This document shows positions 44,349 through 54,092 of a stretch of 64,000 nucleotides of DNA, in pieces (the first letter of the stretch is position 1; every line of letters starts with the position of its first letter). Location of the stretch: contig NZ_BAKJ01000017.1 in assembly GCF_000614125.1 (NCBI RefSeq), forward strand, positions 17,612 to 81,611, in the 5' to 3' direction. The notes under the pieces were generated by a model. It saw only the letters and a list, made by a program, of their open reading frames with translations. It did no database searches and was not told the DNA's origin. A program made the position numbers and the translations under genes. This DNA comes from Bacteroides rodentium JCM 16496 (GTDB taxonomy: Bacteria; Bacteroidota; Bacteroidia; Bacteroidales; Bacteroidaceae).

Positions 44349-45578
44349 CTATTTACTATTTAATTCTTTCACCAGACGGTCTACGATGTCGGCAGCCACT
44401 TCGGCTTTGGACTTCAAGGGATAGTCCGTCTTTCCCTGGTGGTCTATGATACTGATTTTATTGGTATCGCAACGAAAACCGGCTCCCTTGTCGTTCAGGG
44501 AGTTCAGCACGATGAAGTCCAGATTCTTGCGGTTGAGCTTGTCTTCCGCATTCATCTGCTCGTTATGAGTCTCAAGGGCAAAGCCTACTAGGAGGCGCCG
44601 TTGGTACTCCGTATCGTTCTTCAGATTGCCTAAGAAAGCAGCTATGTCGCGGGTAGGTTTCAAGTTCAAACTCATCTCCCCGGTCTTTTCGCGCTTGATT
44701 TTCTCATCCGCCACTTGTTCGGGGGTGTAATCTGCCACGGCAGCCGTCAAGATGGCGGCATCGGCATGGACAAAGGCGGCGGATGCAGCCTCGAACATCT
44801 CCTGCGCCGACTCTACCGCATGGTACTGGTACATCGGGAAGTAAGTGCCTTGCTGTACCGGACCGGCAATCAGTATCACCTTGGCCCCTCTGGCGGCGCA
44901 TTCGTCTGCCAGGGCAAGTCCCATCTTGCCGGAAGAATAGTTGCCGATGAAGCGCACCGGGTCTATCTTCTCATAAGTAGGTCCTGCGGTTATCATCACT
45001 GTCTTGCCCACCAGGTCGCCCTCTTTGGCAGCAAAGTACATTTCCAGGTGGCGGATGATATTCTCCGGCTCCTCCATACGGCCTTTTCCCACCAGATGGC
45101 TGGCGAGTTCTCCCGTAGCAGGTTCTATGATGTGGTTTCCATAAGAGCGGAGTGTATCCAGATTCTTTTGGGTGGAAAGATGGGCGTACATGTCCAGGTC
45201 CATGGCAGGCGCCACAAACACCGGAGCTTTGGCAGAGAGGTAGGTGGTAATCAGCATATTGTCTGCCACGCCATGCGCCATCTTGCCGATGGTGGAAGCC
45301 GTAGCCGGGGCTATCAACATGGCATCTGCCCACAGACCGAGGTCCACATGGCTGTTCCAAGTGCCATCGCGTTGAGCAAAGAACTCACTGATAACCGGTT
45401 TGCTGGTCAGGGCAGAGAGCGTGATAGGGGTAATAAATTCCTTTCCGGCAGGCGTAATGACCACCTGCACCTCTGCACCACGCTTAATCAGTCCGCGAAT
45501 AATATAGCAGGCTTTATAGGCGGCAATGCTGCCCGTAATGCCCAATACTATTTTCTTCCCTTTCAGTATATTTGCCAT
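44349..45578 (-). CDS. coaBC: Bifunctional phosphopantothenoylcysteine decarboxylase/phosphopantothenate-cysteine ligase
   Basis: A 409-residue fusion for coenzyme A synthesis. CoaC half: KIVLGITGSIAAYKACYIIR for FMN, GKMAHGVADNMLITTYLSAK and APAMDLDMYAHL. CoaB half: MITAGPTYEKIDPVRFIGNY with SSGKMG, KIKREKTGEMSLNLKPTRDI and VGFALETHN. It starts immediately after the exonuclease gene stop (45579), so the two are translationally linked. Confidence 0.96.
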   Translation of the reverse strand: MANILKGKKIVLGITGSIAAYKACYIIRGLIKRGAEVQVVITPAGKEFITPITLSALTSKPVISEFFAQRDGTWNSHVDLGLWADAMLIAPATASTIGKMAHGVADNMLITTYLSAKAPVFVAPAMDLDMYAHLSTQKNLDTLRSYGNHIIEPATGELASHLVGKGRMEEPENIIRHLEMYFAAKEGDLVGKTVMITAGPTYEKIDPVRFIGNYSSGKMGLALADECAARGAKVILIAGPVQQGTYFPMYQYHAVESAQEMFEAASAAFVHADAAILTAAVADYTPEQVADEKIKREKTGEMSLNLKPTRDIAAFLGNLKNDTEYQRRLLVGFALETHNEQMNAEDKLNRKNLDFIVLNSLNDKGAGFRCDTNKISIIDHQGKTDYPLKSKAEVAADIVDRLVKELNSK

Positions 45579-46348
45579 TTATTTCTGAGTCATTTCACGC
45601 AGACGTATCTTGGTCAGCGTGGCTTTGGTATTCAGGGTAAAATCACTGTTCAGAATCCAGCTGTAATAGCCGGGGTCGCGCTTCAAGACATCGGATACCG
45701 ACATGCCTTTGTACTTGCCAAAATTGAATACTTCCACACCTTTGTCGTCGTAGACCATACGGCCGGCAAAGTCCACATTCTTATTGAAGCTGGAATAGTC
45801 GGCAAGGAAAGCCACGTCATTCTGCAACTCCGGATAGCGGTCCAACTGCGACATCAGCACCTCGTAAGTGGCACGTGTATCAGCCTCTGCCGTATGGGCG
45901 TCTTCCAGATTCTTGCCACAATAGAATTTATAGGCGGCAGACAGCGTGCGTTGCTCCATCTTGTGGAAGATGACCTGCACGTCCACAAACTTGCGGCGGC
46001 TCATGTCAATGTCCACACCGGCACGAAGGAACTCTTCCGCCAGGACGGGGATATCAAAACGGTTGGAGTTGAAGCCTGCCAAGTCGCATCCTTCAATGTC
46101 ATTGGCAATATTGCGCGCCACTTCCTTGAATGTGGGGCAGTCTGCTATATCGGCATCGTAGATGCATGAACGGCAGATGCTTCGGCAGGAATGGGCATTT
46201 CGGGATTGATACGCATGGTTTTGGACTCCTCATTCCCGTTGGGATATACCTTGAGGTAACAGATTTCGACAATTCGGTCTGAGTTGATATTGGTACCCGT
46301 AGTCTCCAAATCAAAAAAGACTATCGGATTTTTCAGATTCAATTTCAT
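45579..46348 (-). CDS. DnaQ-type 3'-5' exonuclease (one frameshift)
   Basis: Joined frames give 256 residues with the DEDDh set: ExoI VFFDLETTGTNINSDRIVEI, ExoII CDLAGFNSNRFDIPVLAEEF and ExoIII DAHTAEADTRATYEVL. A small C-terminal domain follows (FNFGKYKGMSVSDVLKRD). The frame breaks near 46165: CAT-GCATC is seen where CAT-GGC-ATC-TAC-GAT (HGIYDADIADC) is expected, so one G is missing. It lies directly between dnaN and coaBC and probably acts as a DNA exonuclease or proofreading-type activity; the target is not determined. Confidence 0.88.
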
Positions 46349-46411
46349 TGTTTTTTCGTTTTATAAGCCCTGGCTATGAGCTATAAATTATAAGTTTGAC
46401 TTACAAGCCAC

Positions 46412-46457
46412 GAGCTACAAGTACCGTGCGGCATAATTGCGCAGCCACTTGTAGCTC
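46412..46457. repeat. Small inverted repeat between dnaN and the exonuclease gene
   Basis: GAGCTACAAGT (46412-46422) is the complement of ACTTGTAGCTC (46447-46457). Flanking words (TATGAGCTA, TAGCTCATA) extend the symmetry imperfectly. Confidence 0.55.
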
Positions 46458-46486
46458 GTAGCTCATAACCCGATTGCTAATATTCA

Positions 46487-47611
46487 TCAGTCATTCAGCA
46501 TCATCGGCATCAGCAGCATCAGCAAGTCTTCGTTCTCTTCCTGCTCTACCGGAATGATGACACCTGCGCGTGAAGGATCTGCCAGTTCGATAACGATTTC
46601 ATCGGCAGAAATATTATTCAGAATGTCAATCAGGAAAGTGGACTTGAAACCGATGCTCATCGGATTGCCCGCATACTGGCAAACCAGTGTTTCTTCGGCC
46701 GACGTAGAGAAGTCGATGTCCTGTGCTGAGATGACAATCAGATTCTCCTGCATACGGAGCTTGATAAGGCTGCTTGCCTGTGAAGAGAAGATAGACACGC
46801 GGCGCAAAGCACCGAGCAGTTGCAGACGGTCTACCGTCACTTTATAAGGGTTGTTCTGCGGAATCACAGAATTGTAGTTGGGATAGCGTCCTTCGATAAG
46901 ACGGCACACCATGCGGTAGCTTTCCAGTGTGAACACAGCGTTGCGTTCGTCGAACTCGATAGTCACCATGCCTTGCTCTTTCGGCAGCAGGTTCTTCATC
47001 AGCGAAGCCGGCTTCTTGGGCAGGATAAAGGCGGCACGTTCGTTACCTTTGGCGGCCAGTGTCTTGCAACGCACCAGCTTATGACCGTCTGATGCCACCA
47101 TCGTGATGTCCTCCGTTGTGATATCAAAATAGATACCGTTCATCACGGGACGAAGCTCGTCATCAGCCGTGGCAAACACGGCACGGTTGATGCCACCCAG
47201 CAACACTTGCGCATCCATTTCCACACGTACAGCATTGTCGCCCAGCATGGCGGACTGCGGAAACTCGTCCGCATTCTGTCCCATCAGGCTGTATTTACCG
47301 TTCTGATACTGTACCGTGATTTCAAGGGAATCCGTATTGATTTCAAAAGCCAACGGTTGTTCGGGAATTTCCTTCAAAGCGTCCAAAAGGGTTTTGGCTG
47401 TGACGGCAAAACGACCGTCCGTATCACTTTCATTCACTTCGACTGTAGTGACCATCGTCGTTTCACTGTCGGAAACAGTTGCAGACAAGGTTCCGTCTTG
47501 CAGTTCAAAGAGGAAACAATCCAAAATAGGCAACGCATTCTTCGAATTAATCACACGGCTGATAGCCTGCAAATGACTGGAGAGCGCAGTACTCGAAACG
47601 ATAAATTTCAT
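46487..47611 (-). CDS. dnaN: DNA polymerase III beta subunit (sliding clamp)
   Basis: A 374-residue, three-domain clamp: KFIVSSTALSSHLQAISRVI, the middle domain with ETLVCQYAGNPMSIGF near the third, and the C-terminal loop that ends DLLMLLMPMMLND, typical of the family's P-M-R-like end. It tethers the polymerase and other partners to DNA. dnaA is not in the window, so dnaN is away from the origin cluster, as usual in Bacteroides. Confidence 0.96.
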   Translation of the reverse strand: MKFIVSSTALSSHLQAISRVINSKNALPILDCFLFELQDGTLSATVSDSETTMVTTVEVNESDTDGRFAVTAKTLLDALKEIPEQPLAFEINTDSLEITVQYQNGKYSLMGQNADEFPQSAMLGDNAVRVEMDAQVLLGGINRAVFATADDELRPVMNGIYFDITTEDITMVASDGHKLVRCKTLAAKGNERAAFILPKKPASLMKNLLPKEQGMVTIEFDERNAVFTLESYRMVCRLIEGRYPNYNSVIPQNNPYKVTVDRLQLLGALRRVSIFSSQASSLIKLRMQENLIVISAQDIDFSTSAEETLVCQYAGNPMSIGFKSTFLIDILNNISADEIVIELADPSRAGVIIPVEQEENEDLLMLLMPMMLND

Positions 47612-47650
47612 ATCTTCTGTATATTTAAGTTTTTTATTTTGCTAACGTCT

Positions 47651-47836
47651 TAGAAACTGTTTTGATTTTCTTTTTTCAAGTTTCCTCAGCATCTTCTGAG
47701 TCTGTTTTCGGTCTTTTTATCTGTTTTTCTTCGTCACATAGCCCGCTATGCTCCTCAGTAAAACAGATAAAAATCCTCAAAAACAACTCTCAGAAGAAAG
47801 CTGAAATAAAATCAAGACAGTTTCTTGAAACCGTTT
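47651..47836. repeat. Very long imperfect inverted repeat between dnaN and DUF3127
   Basis: Nearly the whole divergent intergenic region folds on itself about a centre at CATAGC-CC-GCTATG (47737-47750). Paired blocks moving outwards: TTTTTATCTGTTTT with AAAACAGATAAAAA, TTCTGAG with CTCAGAA, TTGATTTT with AAAATCAA and AGAAACTGT with ACAGTTTCT. The left arm has about 12 extra bases. No gene is encoded in 47612-47972. Confidence 0.75.
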
Positions 47837-47972
47837 TTATCTTTTTCAAACTGACGGACAAAGTTAAAAAAAGAATTCCCTACGACAAAGAAATAGCAAG
47901 AAAAAACAGCCGAATATTCGTCTCATATTCCTAAAAAATCGTAACTTCGCCGCATCATTTAAAAAGAAAACA

Positions 47973-48341
47973 ATGGAATTTACAGGAAAAATCATCGCTA
48001 TACTCCAGCCCAGAGGCGGAGTTTCCAAGTCAGGTAACGAATGGAAATCACAAGAATATGTGATTGAAGACCATGGCCAATATCCGCGCAAAATGTGTTT
48101 TGACGTATTTGGAGCGGACAAAATCGAACAGTTTAATATTCAGATGGGCGAAGAGTTGACAGTATCTTTTGATGTAGACGCACGCCAATGGCAAGACCGT
48201 TGGTTCAACAGTATTCGCGCATGGAAGGTAGAGCGCGTAAGCACTGCCGCACCCGCTCCGGGCGCTCCCGTTCCTCCACCGGCTCCCACTGCCGCACCGG
48301 AATTCCTCGCAGGGGATGCAAAGGATGACCTGCCGTTCTAA
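47973..48341 (+). CDS. DUF3127 single-strand-binding-like protein
   Basis: A 122-residue protein. The first 95 residues form an OB-like fold typical of DUF3127: MEFTGKIIAILQPRGGVSKS, GNEWKSQEYVIEDH, KMCFDVFGADKIEQF and DARQWQDRWFNSIRAWKVER. The tail is Ala/Pro-rich and ends in acidic DAKDDLPF, the same kind of C-terminal tip that SSB uses to bind partners. A DNA-binding role is inferred from this resemblance. Confidence 0.9.
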   Translation: MEFTGKIIAILQPRGGVSKSGNEWKSQEYVIEDHGQYPRKMCFDVFGADKIEQFNIQMGEELTVSFDVDARQWQDRWFNSIRAWKVERVSTAAPAPGAPVPPPAPTAAPEFLAGDAKDDLPF

Positions 48342-48352
48342 GAATATGTTAT

Positions 48353-48447
48353 ACTCACCACAGATTGCACAGATTAACACAGTTTATTCTAGAATTTTGA
48401 TAATCAAGAATTTTTAGCTGTGTTAATCTGTACAATCTGTGGTGAGT
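48353..48447. repeat. 30-bp-armed inverted repeat
   Basis: Arms 48353-48382 and 48418-48447 (ACTCACCACAGATTG..., AGATTAACACAG) are complementary with one mismatch. It lies between convergent genes and shares the CACCACAGA opening with the repeats at 14491 and 17139. Confidence 0.82.
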
Positions 48448-48507
48448 GTGTATTTTGACTTTCCTCGTGCTTATTTCCCCTCAGCACTCTACAGAATGAC
48501 CGATTAA

Positions 48508-50141
48508 TCACCCTTTATAAAGCAATACGATATTCGGATAAACCACCCCTTCCGTACAAGTGAACTGTACTGCAAGCATGAAGTGACGGAAGAAGCTGGA
48601 TTGGCGGAAGAAGAAGTTCGGTATCAGACGCACATACGTTTCCGGCTGGCTCAGCATCATCTCCATATCCACCATCATCACAAAATTATATATGGGTGAA
48701 AGACTGCCTATACCCTCTTCGTACACCGGTGTTCCGTCTAACACATCTCCACTCTCCACCGCCTCAATATAGGCCGAAAGGCTCAGTGCATCGGGAGCCA
48801 ACAACAGAGTACCCCGATAGAAGCAGGCAAAGGTATAAAGGGCAGACTCCGTGATACCCGTCAGCTGGGTGAGCAGCGTGTTACGGGGCAACACATATTT
48901 AGGGAACTTCCTTGCTTTGGGATACAACGAATTATTTGAAACCACCTTCGGCATAAGCGGAGCATCCTCTTCCTTGGGGGTACTGTAAAGCAGAGACTGC
49001 AAGCGGCGTTCCGCTGCCAGCTCATCCTTGAGAGGAATACACATCACGGCGCAAGGCAGCTTGTCCAACGTGTCTTTAGACTGGAACAAGCAAGACATTA
49101 CGCTCTCGCCCGCATGCTCATTCAAGTAAGCAATCCACTCCTCATCGCGCTGTTTGATATAGTCTGAATAGGTGGCCTTGGCATACTCCTGGCTGGCAGT
49201 AAAGCCAAACCAGGTATTTCTGTCAGACATTGCCCAGCGATCGTAAAAGAAAGTGGAAGACGGAAGCAGAGCCCCGGAAAATCCATCCTCTACCGGCTGC
49301 TGCACCCGCAAGGCATTGATAAACGTCTGTGTGGAATCCGACCCGTGGCTGATGCCGGAGCAATAAATGGCATCTTCATTGAACTTCATGTCAAATTCCG
49401 CCCAACTGCCCAGCTGCGTCTGCGAACGGATACCGTCCGTAGGCTTCCCCATATCCACTCCTTTCATACGCACATAGACCGTGGCAGCCACGTTACTCTG
49501 CTTGCCCGCGTGCATAGTGCGGAAAGAAGGGAGATTCATCAGGGACTTTTTGCTGCGCCGCGCATCAATCACATGTTCTATCAAACGCTTCTGGAAACTT
49601 ACAACCAGAAAATCGGGAGTGAAGTAGCTGCCAGGAAACGACCGTCTGCCATGGGATAGATACGTATCTCCTCTCCCTTGTAATCGAAATACTTGGAAGG
49701 AAACGAACTGGAGCAGTACTTCTCCACAAAAGACTCCACCAGCTCATAATCACCCGAACCCAAACTGCAATACAATACTTGGTTCATCGGTGTATCCGGC
49801 TCGTGAAAGCTAATCAGCATCTTGTTCATCTGTTTGCTCAGTCCATGTGGAGTATCCTCCACCAAAGTATACAAATACTTCTTCAGGTAAACAAAAAGTT
49901 CCGATACGTATAGAAAATGATTGTCTTTGCTGCAATTCAGTTCATTGATATCTTCCACGAGGTCTGCCATACGGTCAGTTTCGAGTATGGCTGTGGCATC
50001 TTGCGGCACCAAAGTATAAAGATTGAAATCCTGCCGGTTCTCCACCGAATTCAACCGCAGGAAGGAATACACGCCAAAACCGGTACATAGCAGCACTATG
50101 GACACAACGACAGCTATCTGTATGAGGAGTCGGAGTTTCAT
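48508..50141 (-). CDS. Membrane-anchored protein, DUF3352-like (one frameshift)
   Basis: Two abutting frames join into 544 residues. The N-terminus is a single membrane helix (LLIQIAVVVSIVLLCTGFGV), followed by a large extracytoplasmic domain beginning TLVPQDATAILETDRMADLV. The frame breaks near 49615 (TSLP-then-IFWL-stop), where TSLPDFLVVSFQKRLIEHVI is expected: one base is missing after CTCCC. The domain resembles DUF3352, a secreted family with no known activity; assignment is from memory and moderate. Preceded by a -7 box at 50165-50172. Confidence 0.75.
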
Positions 50142-50164
50142 GGCATTTATTCATCAACTTTTGG

Positions 50165-50172
50165 CAAAAATA
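50165..50172 (-). promoter_or_regulatory. -7 box for the DUF3352-like gene
   Basis: TATTTTTG on the minus strand fits TAnnTTTG, 23 bases before the start at 50141. Confidence 0.5.
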
Positions 50173-50213
50173 ACACTTTCTACTAATAAAACAAAACAAA
50201 TGTTTCAAAAAGT

Positions 50214-50981
50214 TTAGAAATCTATTTCAAGTCCATCGTAGGCAAAGTGTACATGGGGTGGCAGCTGCTTTTCGATGTCGGCATGAAGCCCCGCATGATG
50301 GCTCATATGGATAAAATAGGTCTCTTTGGCACCAATACGTCCGGCAGCCTCCAACGCCTCCGAAATACTCTGATGCGTAGGATGCGGCTTTGGTCGTAAA
50401 GCATTCATTACCAAAACGTCCAAGCCCTTCAATTGTTCATAAGATTCCTCAGGCATCGTGTGCATATCCGTGATATATCCCAGTCGACCGCCAATACGGT
50501 AACCCAGTATGGGAAGCCTGCCGTGCATCACCCGTAAAGGCAGCACCTCCGTCCGGTTGATGTGGAACGCCAGCCCCGCCTCCACTTCCTGCAGATAAAT
50601 ACGCGGAACTCCCGGATATACTTTATCGACAAAACAGTAAGGCATCCTTGCCCGCAGATGGGCAGCAGTGTAGGCATCGGAATAGATAGGGATATCGGCA
50701 AAACGACCGAACGGGCGCAAATCATCCAGACCGCCCACATGGTCATAGTGTTCGTGTGTCACCAATACGCCGTCTATCTTCTCAAAAGAAGAGGCGCGCA
50801 GCATCTGTTCCCTGAAGTCAGGACCACAATCTATCAATATCACCGCATCATCCGTATGCAGCAGGGATGATGCACGCAAACGGTTGTCCCGCGGGTCAGT
50901 GGAAGTGCAGACCGGACAAGTACAGCCTATCTCAGGCACACCGGTCGAAGTTCCGCTTCCTAATATTCTGAGTTTTCCCAT
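50214..50981 (-). CDS. MBL-fold metal hydrolase, PhnP-like
   Basis: A 255-residue metallo-beta-lactamase-fold phosphodiesterase. N-terminal GSGTSTGVPEIGCTCPVC with a Cys cluster as in PhnP; metal site LVTHEHYDHVGGLDDL (HxHxDH); further ligands in RVMHGRLPILGYRIGGRLGY, ITDMHTM and FIHMSHHAGLHADIEKQL. PhnP-type enzymes open cyclic ribose phosphates; this family in Bacteroidetes is uncharacterised and no phn genes are nearby, so substrate is open. Confidence 0.92.
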   Translation of the reverse strand: MGKLRILGSGTSTGVPEIGCTCPVCTSTDPRDNRLRASSLLHTDDAVILIDCGPDFREQMLRASSFEKIDGVLVTHEHYDHVGGLDDLRPFGRFADIPIYSDAYTAAHLRARMPYCFVDKVYPGVPRIYLQEVEAGLAFHINRTEVLPLRVMHGRLPILGYRIGGRLGYITDMHTMPEESYEQLKGLDVLVMNALRPKPHPTHQSISEALEAAGRIGAKETYFIHMSHHAGLHADIEKQLPPHVHFAYDGLEIDF

Positions 50982-51108
50982 TGGCTAAATCAAATAAATT
51001 TCTGAAATTCAAGTATATAGTGATGGGAATATGTCAAAACTCTCTGAATCCGCGCCTAATATATGACATAATAAAAGCGTCTATATGTTTTTTTGACACA
51101 TCCTCTTG

Positions 51109-52094
51109 CTATTTTATCAAACAAACTTCCGGGTGAATGTCAATGCCGAATTTCTCGCGGACAGAAGCCCGCACGGCATCCGAAAGAGCGACAATATCCG
51201 CTCCCGTGGCACCACCCAAGTTCACCAATACCAACGCCTGCCGGTCGTGCACCGCAGCGGATCCCAGCGCTTTACCTTTCCAGCCACACCGGTCTATCAT
51301 CCAGCAGCCGGTATCTTTACCCGGTCGGCATCCACATCATAGTGGGGCATGTCCGGATATTCCCGTTGCAAAGACTCGAACTGCCGACGCGGCACGATGG
51401 GGTTCATAAAAAAACTACCCGCATTGCCCAGCACCTTCGGGTCGGGCAACTTGCTTTGACGGATGTCTATAATCACGCGGCGCAAAGTTTCCAGATTCAG
51501 CACCGGATATTTCTCCAGCTCCTGCCGGATAGTACCGTAATCCAATGTATAATGTTCCCGTTTACCCAGGCAGAAGTTCACGTAAGTCACAAACACGGTC
51601 TTCATCTCCGGTTGTTTAAACAAGCTCTTTCTGTAGGAGTAGCCGCATTCATCCACCCCGTAGATACGCTTCTCCCCTGCCATGTTTATGGTTTCCACGG
51701 ATGTTATCAGGTCCTTTACTTCCACACCATAGGCACCGATATTCTGTACTGCGCTCGCCCCCACCTCACCCGGTATCAGCGAAAGGTTCTCGGCACCATA
51801 CCAGTGCCGTTCCACACAGCAGGCCACAAAATCGTCCCATACCACACCGGCGCCCACACGCACCGACACATGCTCCTCATCCTCTGACGTCACTTCCAGA
51901 CCACCGATGCGCGAATGCAGCACCGTGCCTTCATAGTCCTTGATAAAGAGCAGGTTGCTTCCTCCACCGATATGCAGCCAGGGCGCAACGACCTGTCCTG
52001 CCGCAATCAGCTCCCGCAGTTCATCCTCCGAACTGTATTCCAGAAATCTTGCAGCAGTAACGTCAATTCCAAATGTATTGGGTATCTTCCTCAA
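51109..52094 (-). CDS. murB: UDP-N-acetylenolpyruvoylglucosamine reductase (one frameshift)
   Basis: The joined frames give 328 residues. FAD site [20 protein letters not shown], then [13 protein letters not shown], catalytic Ser in [13 protein letters not shown] and the C-terminal [16 protein letters not shown] with the catalytic Glu. The break is near 51304, where CCGGCT-GCTGG should read CCG-GCT-GGC-TGG ([13 protein letters not shown]): one G is missing. The start is a TTG (52094) behind an unusually clear AGGAGG six bases away. MurB reduces enolpyruvyl-UDP-GlcNAc to UDP-MurNAc. Essential, so the break is likely an error. Confidence 0.92.
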
Positions 52095-52111
52095 ACTTTT
52101 CCTCCTATATT

Positions 52112-52961
52112 TTAAATGCTCGTGTCTTCATATTTGTACAGCTCCCATCCCTTACTGCGTTTTCGGAAATAGAAGATATTGGAGTATCCGTTGCCTATGC
52201 CATTTACCTTCAGTATTTTGGTATCCGACAAGTCCTCATTCTTCTGTCCGTAATTGATATTAGACAGTCTGTCGGCAGGCATTACCGGACGGAAGGCATA
52301 CCACTGGTCCACATCCAAAGTGGTTTCCAGGATAGAGAACTCGTCATCAGGGTCTATGGTGATGAATTGTAGCGGATGGCTGATGTGCTTGCTCTGATAG
52401 ATACTGTCCGTCACAAAACGAGTATAGAATTCCACGAAGTTCTCATTTTCACCTTTCTCCATCTCGCGCAGGTTGATGGCCTCAAGCATCCACATTCCCC
52501 GCTTCTTCTCAAAATAATAACGCTTCATCATACGTGTTTTCAAGAAAATCCACTCCACCTGTACCGATGTCAGCGTAGTATCGCCCACCATGTCCATATC
52601 CTCCTCCTTATCAAAAAGCAAGGTATAATAGTTCTGCTTGGTAAACAGATAATCGTGCTTCCAAAAGCCCTCCTCTATCTTCAGCGGAGTGTCACGGTCA
52701 TAATAGGGCAAAGGAAATACCGTCCTCTGCCTTTGCAGGGCATCATCCGAAGCATAATTGAAGATAAAATCATCAAACAGCTCGTCTGCCTCCATCGGCT
52801 TCGGTTCTTCCTTCACTTCTGCTTCCTGCAACGTATCGGCCTTGTGACCGGCCGAATCAACCATTTCCGTAATGGTAGCAAAAGGATCCATTTTCGCCTT
52901 TTTTGTTTCCACACGAAATCAAAAAGGCAAACAACAGAAATCCCGCTAAAAGTTTTTTCAT
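52112..52961 (-). CDS. DUF4348 lipoprotein (one frameshift)
   Basis: The long frame (52112-52912) lacks an export signal, but the DNA just upstream encodes [20 protein letters not shown] in another frame, a clear lipoprotein signal with lipobox LISC. Removing one A from the six-A run at 52899-52904 joins it as [20 protein letters not shown], for 282 residues. The mature protein matches DUF4348 ([40 protein letters not shown]). Function unknown. It lies 17 bases upstream of murB. Confidence 0.85.
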
Positions 52962-52981
52962 TCTTTGCGGACCGCTTACGG

Positions 52982-53938
52982 TCACTTGTTTAATTTAGCC
53001 TTCAATTTCTCAAGCATGTCTACGGTCATGGACTCCAGGTCGTACTGCGGCATCCAGTCCCATTCCTCGCGTGCACAAGAGTCATCCAGAGAGTCGGGCC
53101 AGCTGTCGGCAATGGCCTGCTTCAGCGGATCAATCTCGTATGCCATCTCAAAATCAGGCACATGCTTCTTAATTTCCTGATAAATCTGTTCCGGGTCAAA
53201 ACTCATAGAAGTGATGTTAAAGGCGTTGCGGTGCTTCAGCCTTGCCGGTGCCGCTTCCATCAGCGAGATGGCTGCATTCAGTGCATCGGGCATGTACATC
53301 ATATCCATATATGTACCGGCCTTCACCGGACATACGAATTTTTCTCCTTTCACGGCGGAGTAGAATATATCCACCGCATAGTCCGTAGTGCCGCCACCCG
53401 GAGGAGTCACATTGGAAATGATTCCCGGAAAACGGACCGAACGCGTATCCACGCCATATTTTGTATAATAATAGTCACTAAGCAATTCGGTCGTTACTTT
53501 TGTCACGCCATACATGGTGCGCGGACGCTGAATAGTATCCTGCGGTGTCTTCACGTGGGGCGTGGCTTCGCCAAACGAACCAATGGAACTCGGGGTAAAC
53601 ACGGCACAATTGTACTCGCGCGCCACTTCCAGCACATTCCACAACCCGTCGATACCGATTTTCCAAGCCATGGCCGGACGGCTTTCGGCAACTACCGAGA
53701 GCAAGGCAGCCAGGTTGTAGATAGTATCAATCTTGAACTGACGCGCCACCACCTCGATGGACTGACGGTCTGTCACATCGGCAATAGCCGAAGGGCCGGA
53801 TGCTTTCAATTCTCCCTTGGGCATAGCACTCGGAATGTATCCTGCCACAACATGGTCATCGCCATAACGTTTGCGCAACTCCAGTGTGAGTTCCGATCCA
53901 ATCTGTCCGGTAGCTCCAATTACCAAAATATTCTTCAT
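52982..53938 (-). CDS. L-threonine 3-dehydrogenase, epimerase-like (SDR) type
   Basis: A 318-residue extended SDR: NAD site ILVIGATGQIGSELTLELRK, active-site SSIGSFG and the YxxxK motif in TMYGVTKVTTELL, then RFPGIISNVTPPGGGTTDYA, which is diagnostic for threonine dehydrogenases of the UDP-galactose-epimerase type. It oxidises threonine to 2-amino-3-ketobutyrate. The kbl gene is divergently transcribed next to it and completes threonine-to-glycine conversion. Confidence 0.94.
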   Translation of the reverse strand: MKNILVIGATGQIGSELTLELRKRYGDDHVVAGYIPSAMPKGELKASGPSAIADVTDRQSIEVVARQFKIDTIYNLAALLSVVAESRPAMAWKIGIDGLWNVLEVAREYNCAVFTPSSIGSFGEATPHVKTPQDTIQRPRTMYGVTKVTTELLSDYYYTKYGVDTRSVRFPGIISNVTPPGGGTTDYAVDIFYSAVKGEKFVCPVKAGTYMDMMYMPDALNAAISLMEAAPARLKHRNAFNITSMSFDPEQIYQEIKKHVPDFEMAYEIDPLKQAIADSWPDSLDDSCAREEWDWMPQYDLESMTVDMLEKLKAKLNK

Positions 53939-53975
53939 ACGAGTTATTTATAAGGTTTCGTTATTATATATGGTG

Positions 53976-53983
53976 CAAATATA
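53976..53983 (-). promoter_or_regulatory. -7 box for threonine dehydrogenase
   Basis: TATATTTG on the minus strand, full TAnnTTTG, 37 bases before the start at 53938. Confidence 0.6.
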
Positions 53984-54092
53984 CACACTTTTTTTTTCAT
54001 ATTTCTGCCATATTGTTATTGTTTATTCCAAGAAAAATGATGTTCTTTGTGGGAAATGTAATGACAACGTATTACCTAAAAAATAAAATGCT

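Noticed and set aside
46145..46348. Separate small exonuclease-like gene
   Set aside because: It joins the 45579-46121 frame with one G restored and supplies its missing ExoI motif, so it is the N-terminus of the same gene.
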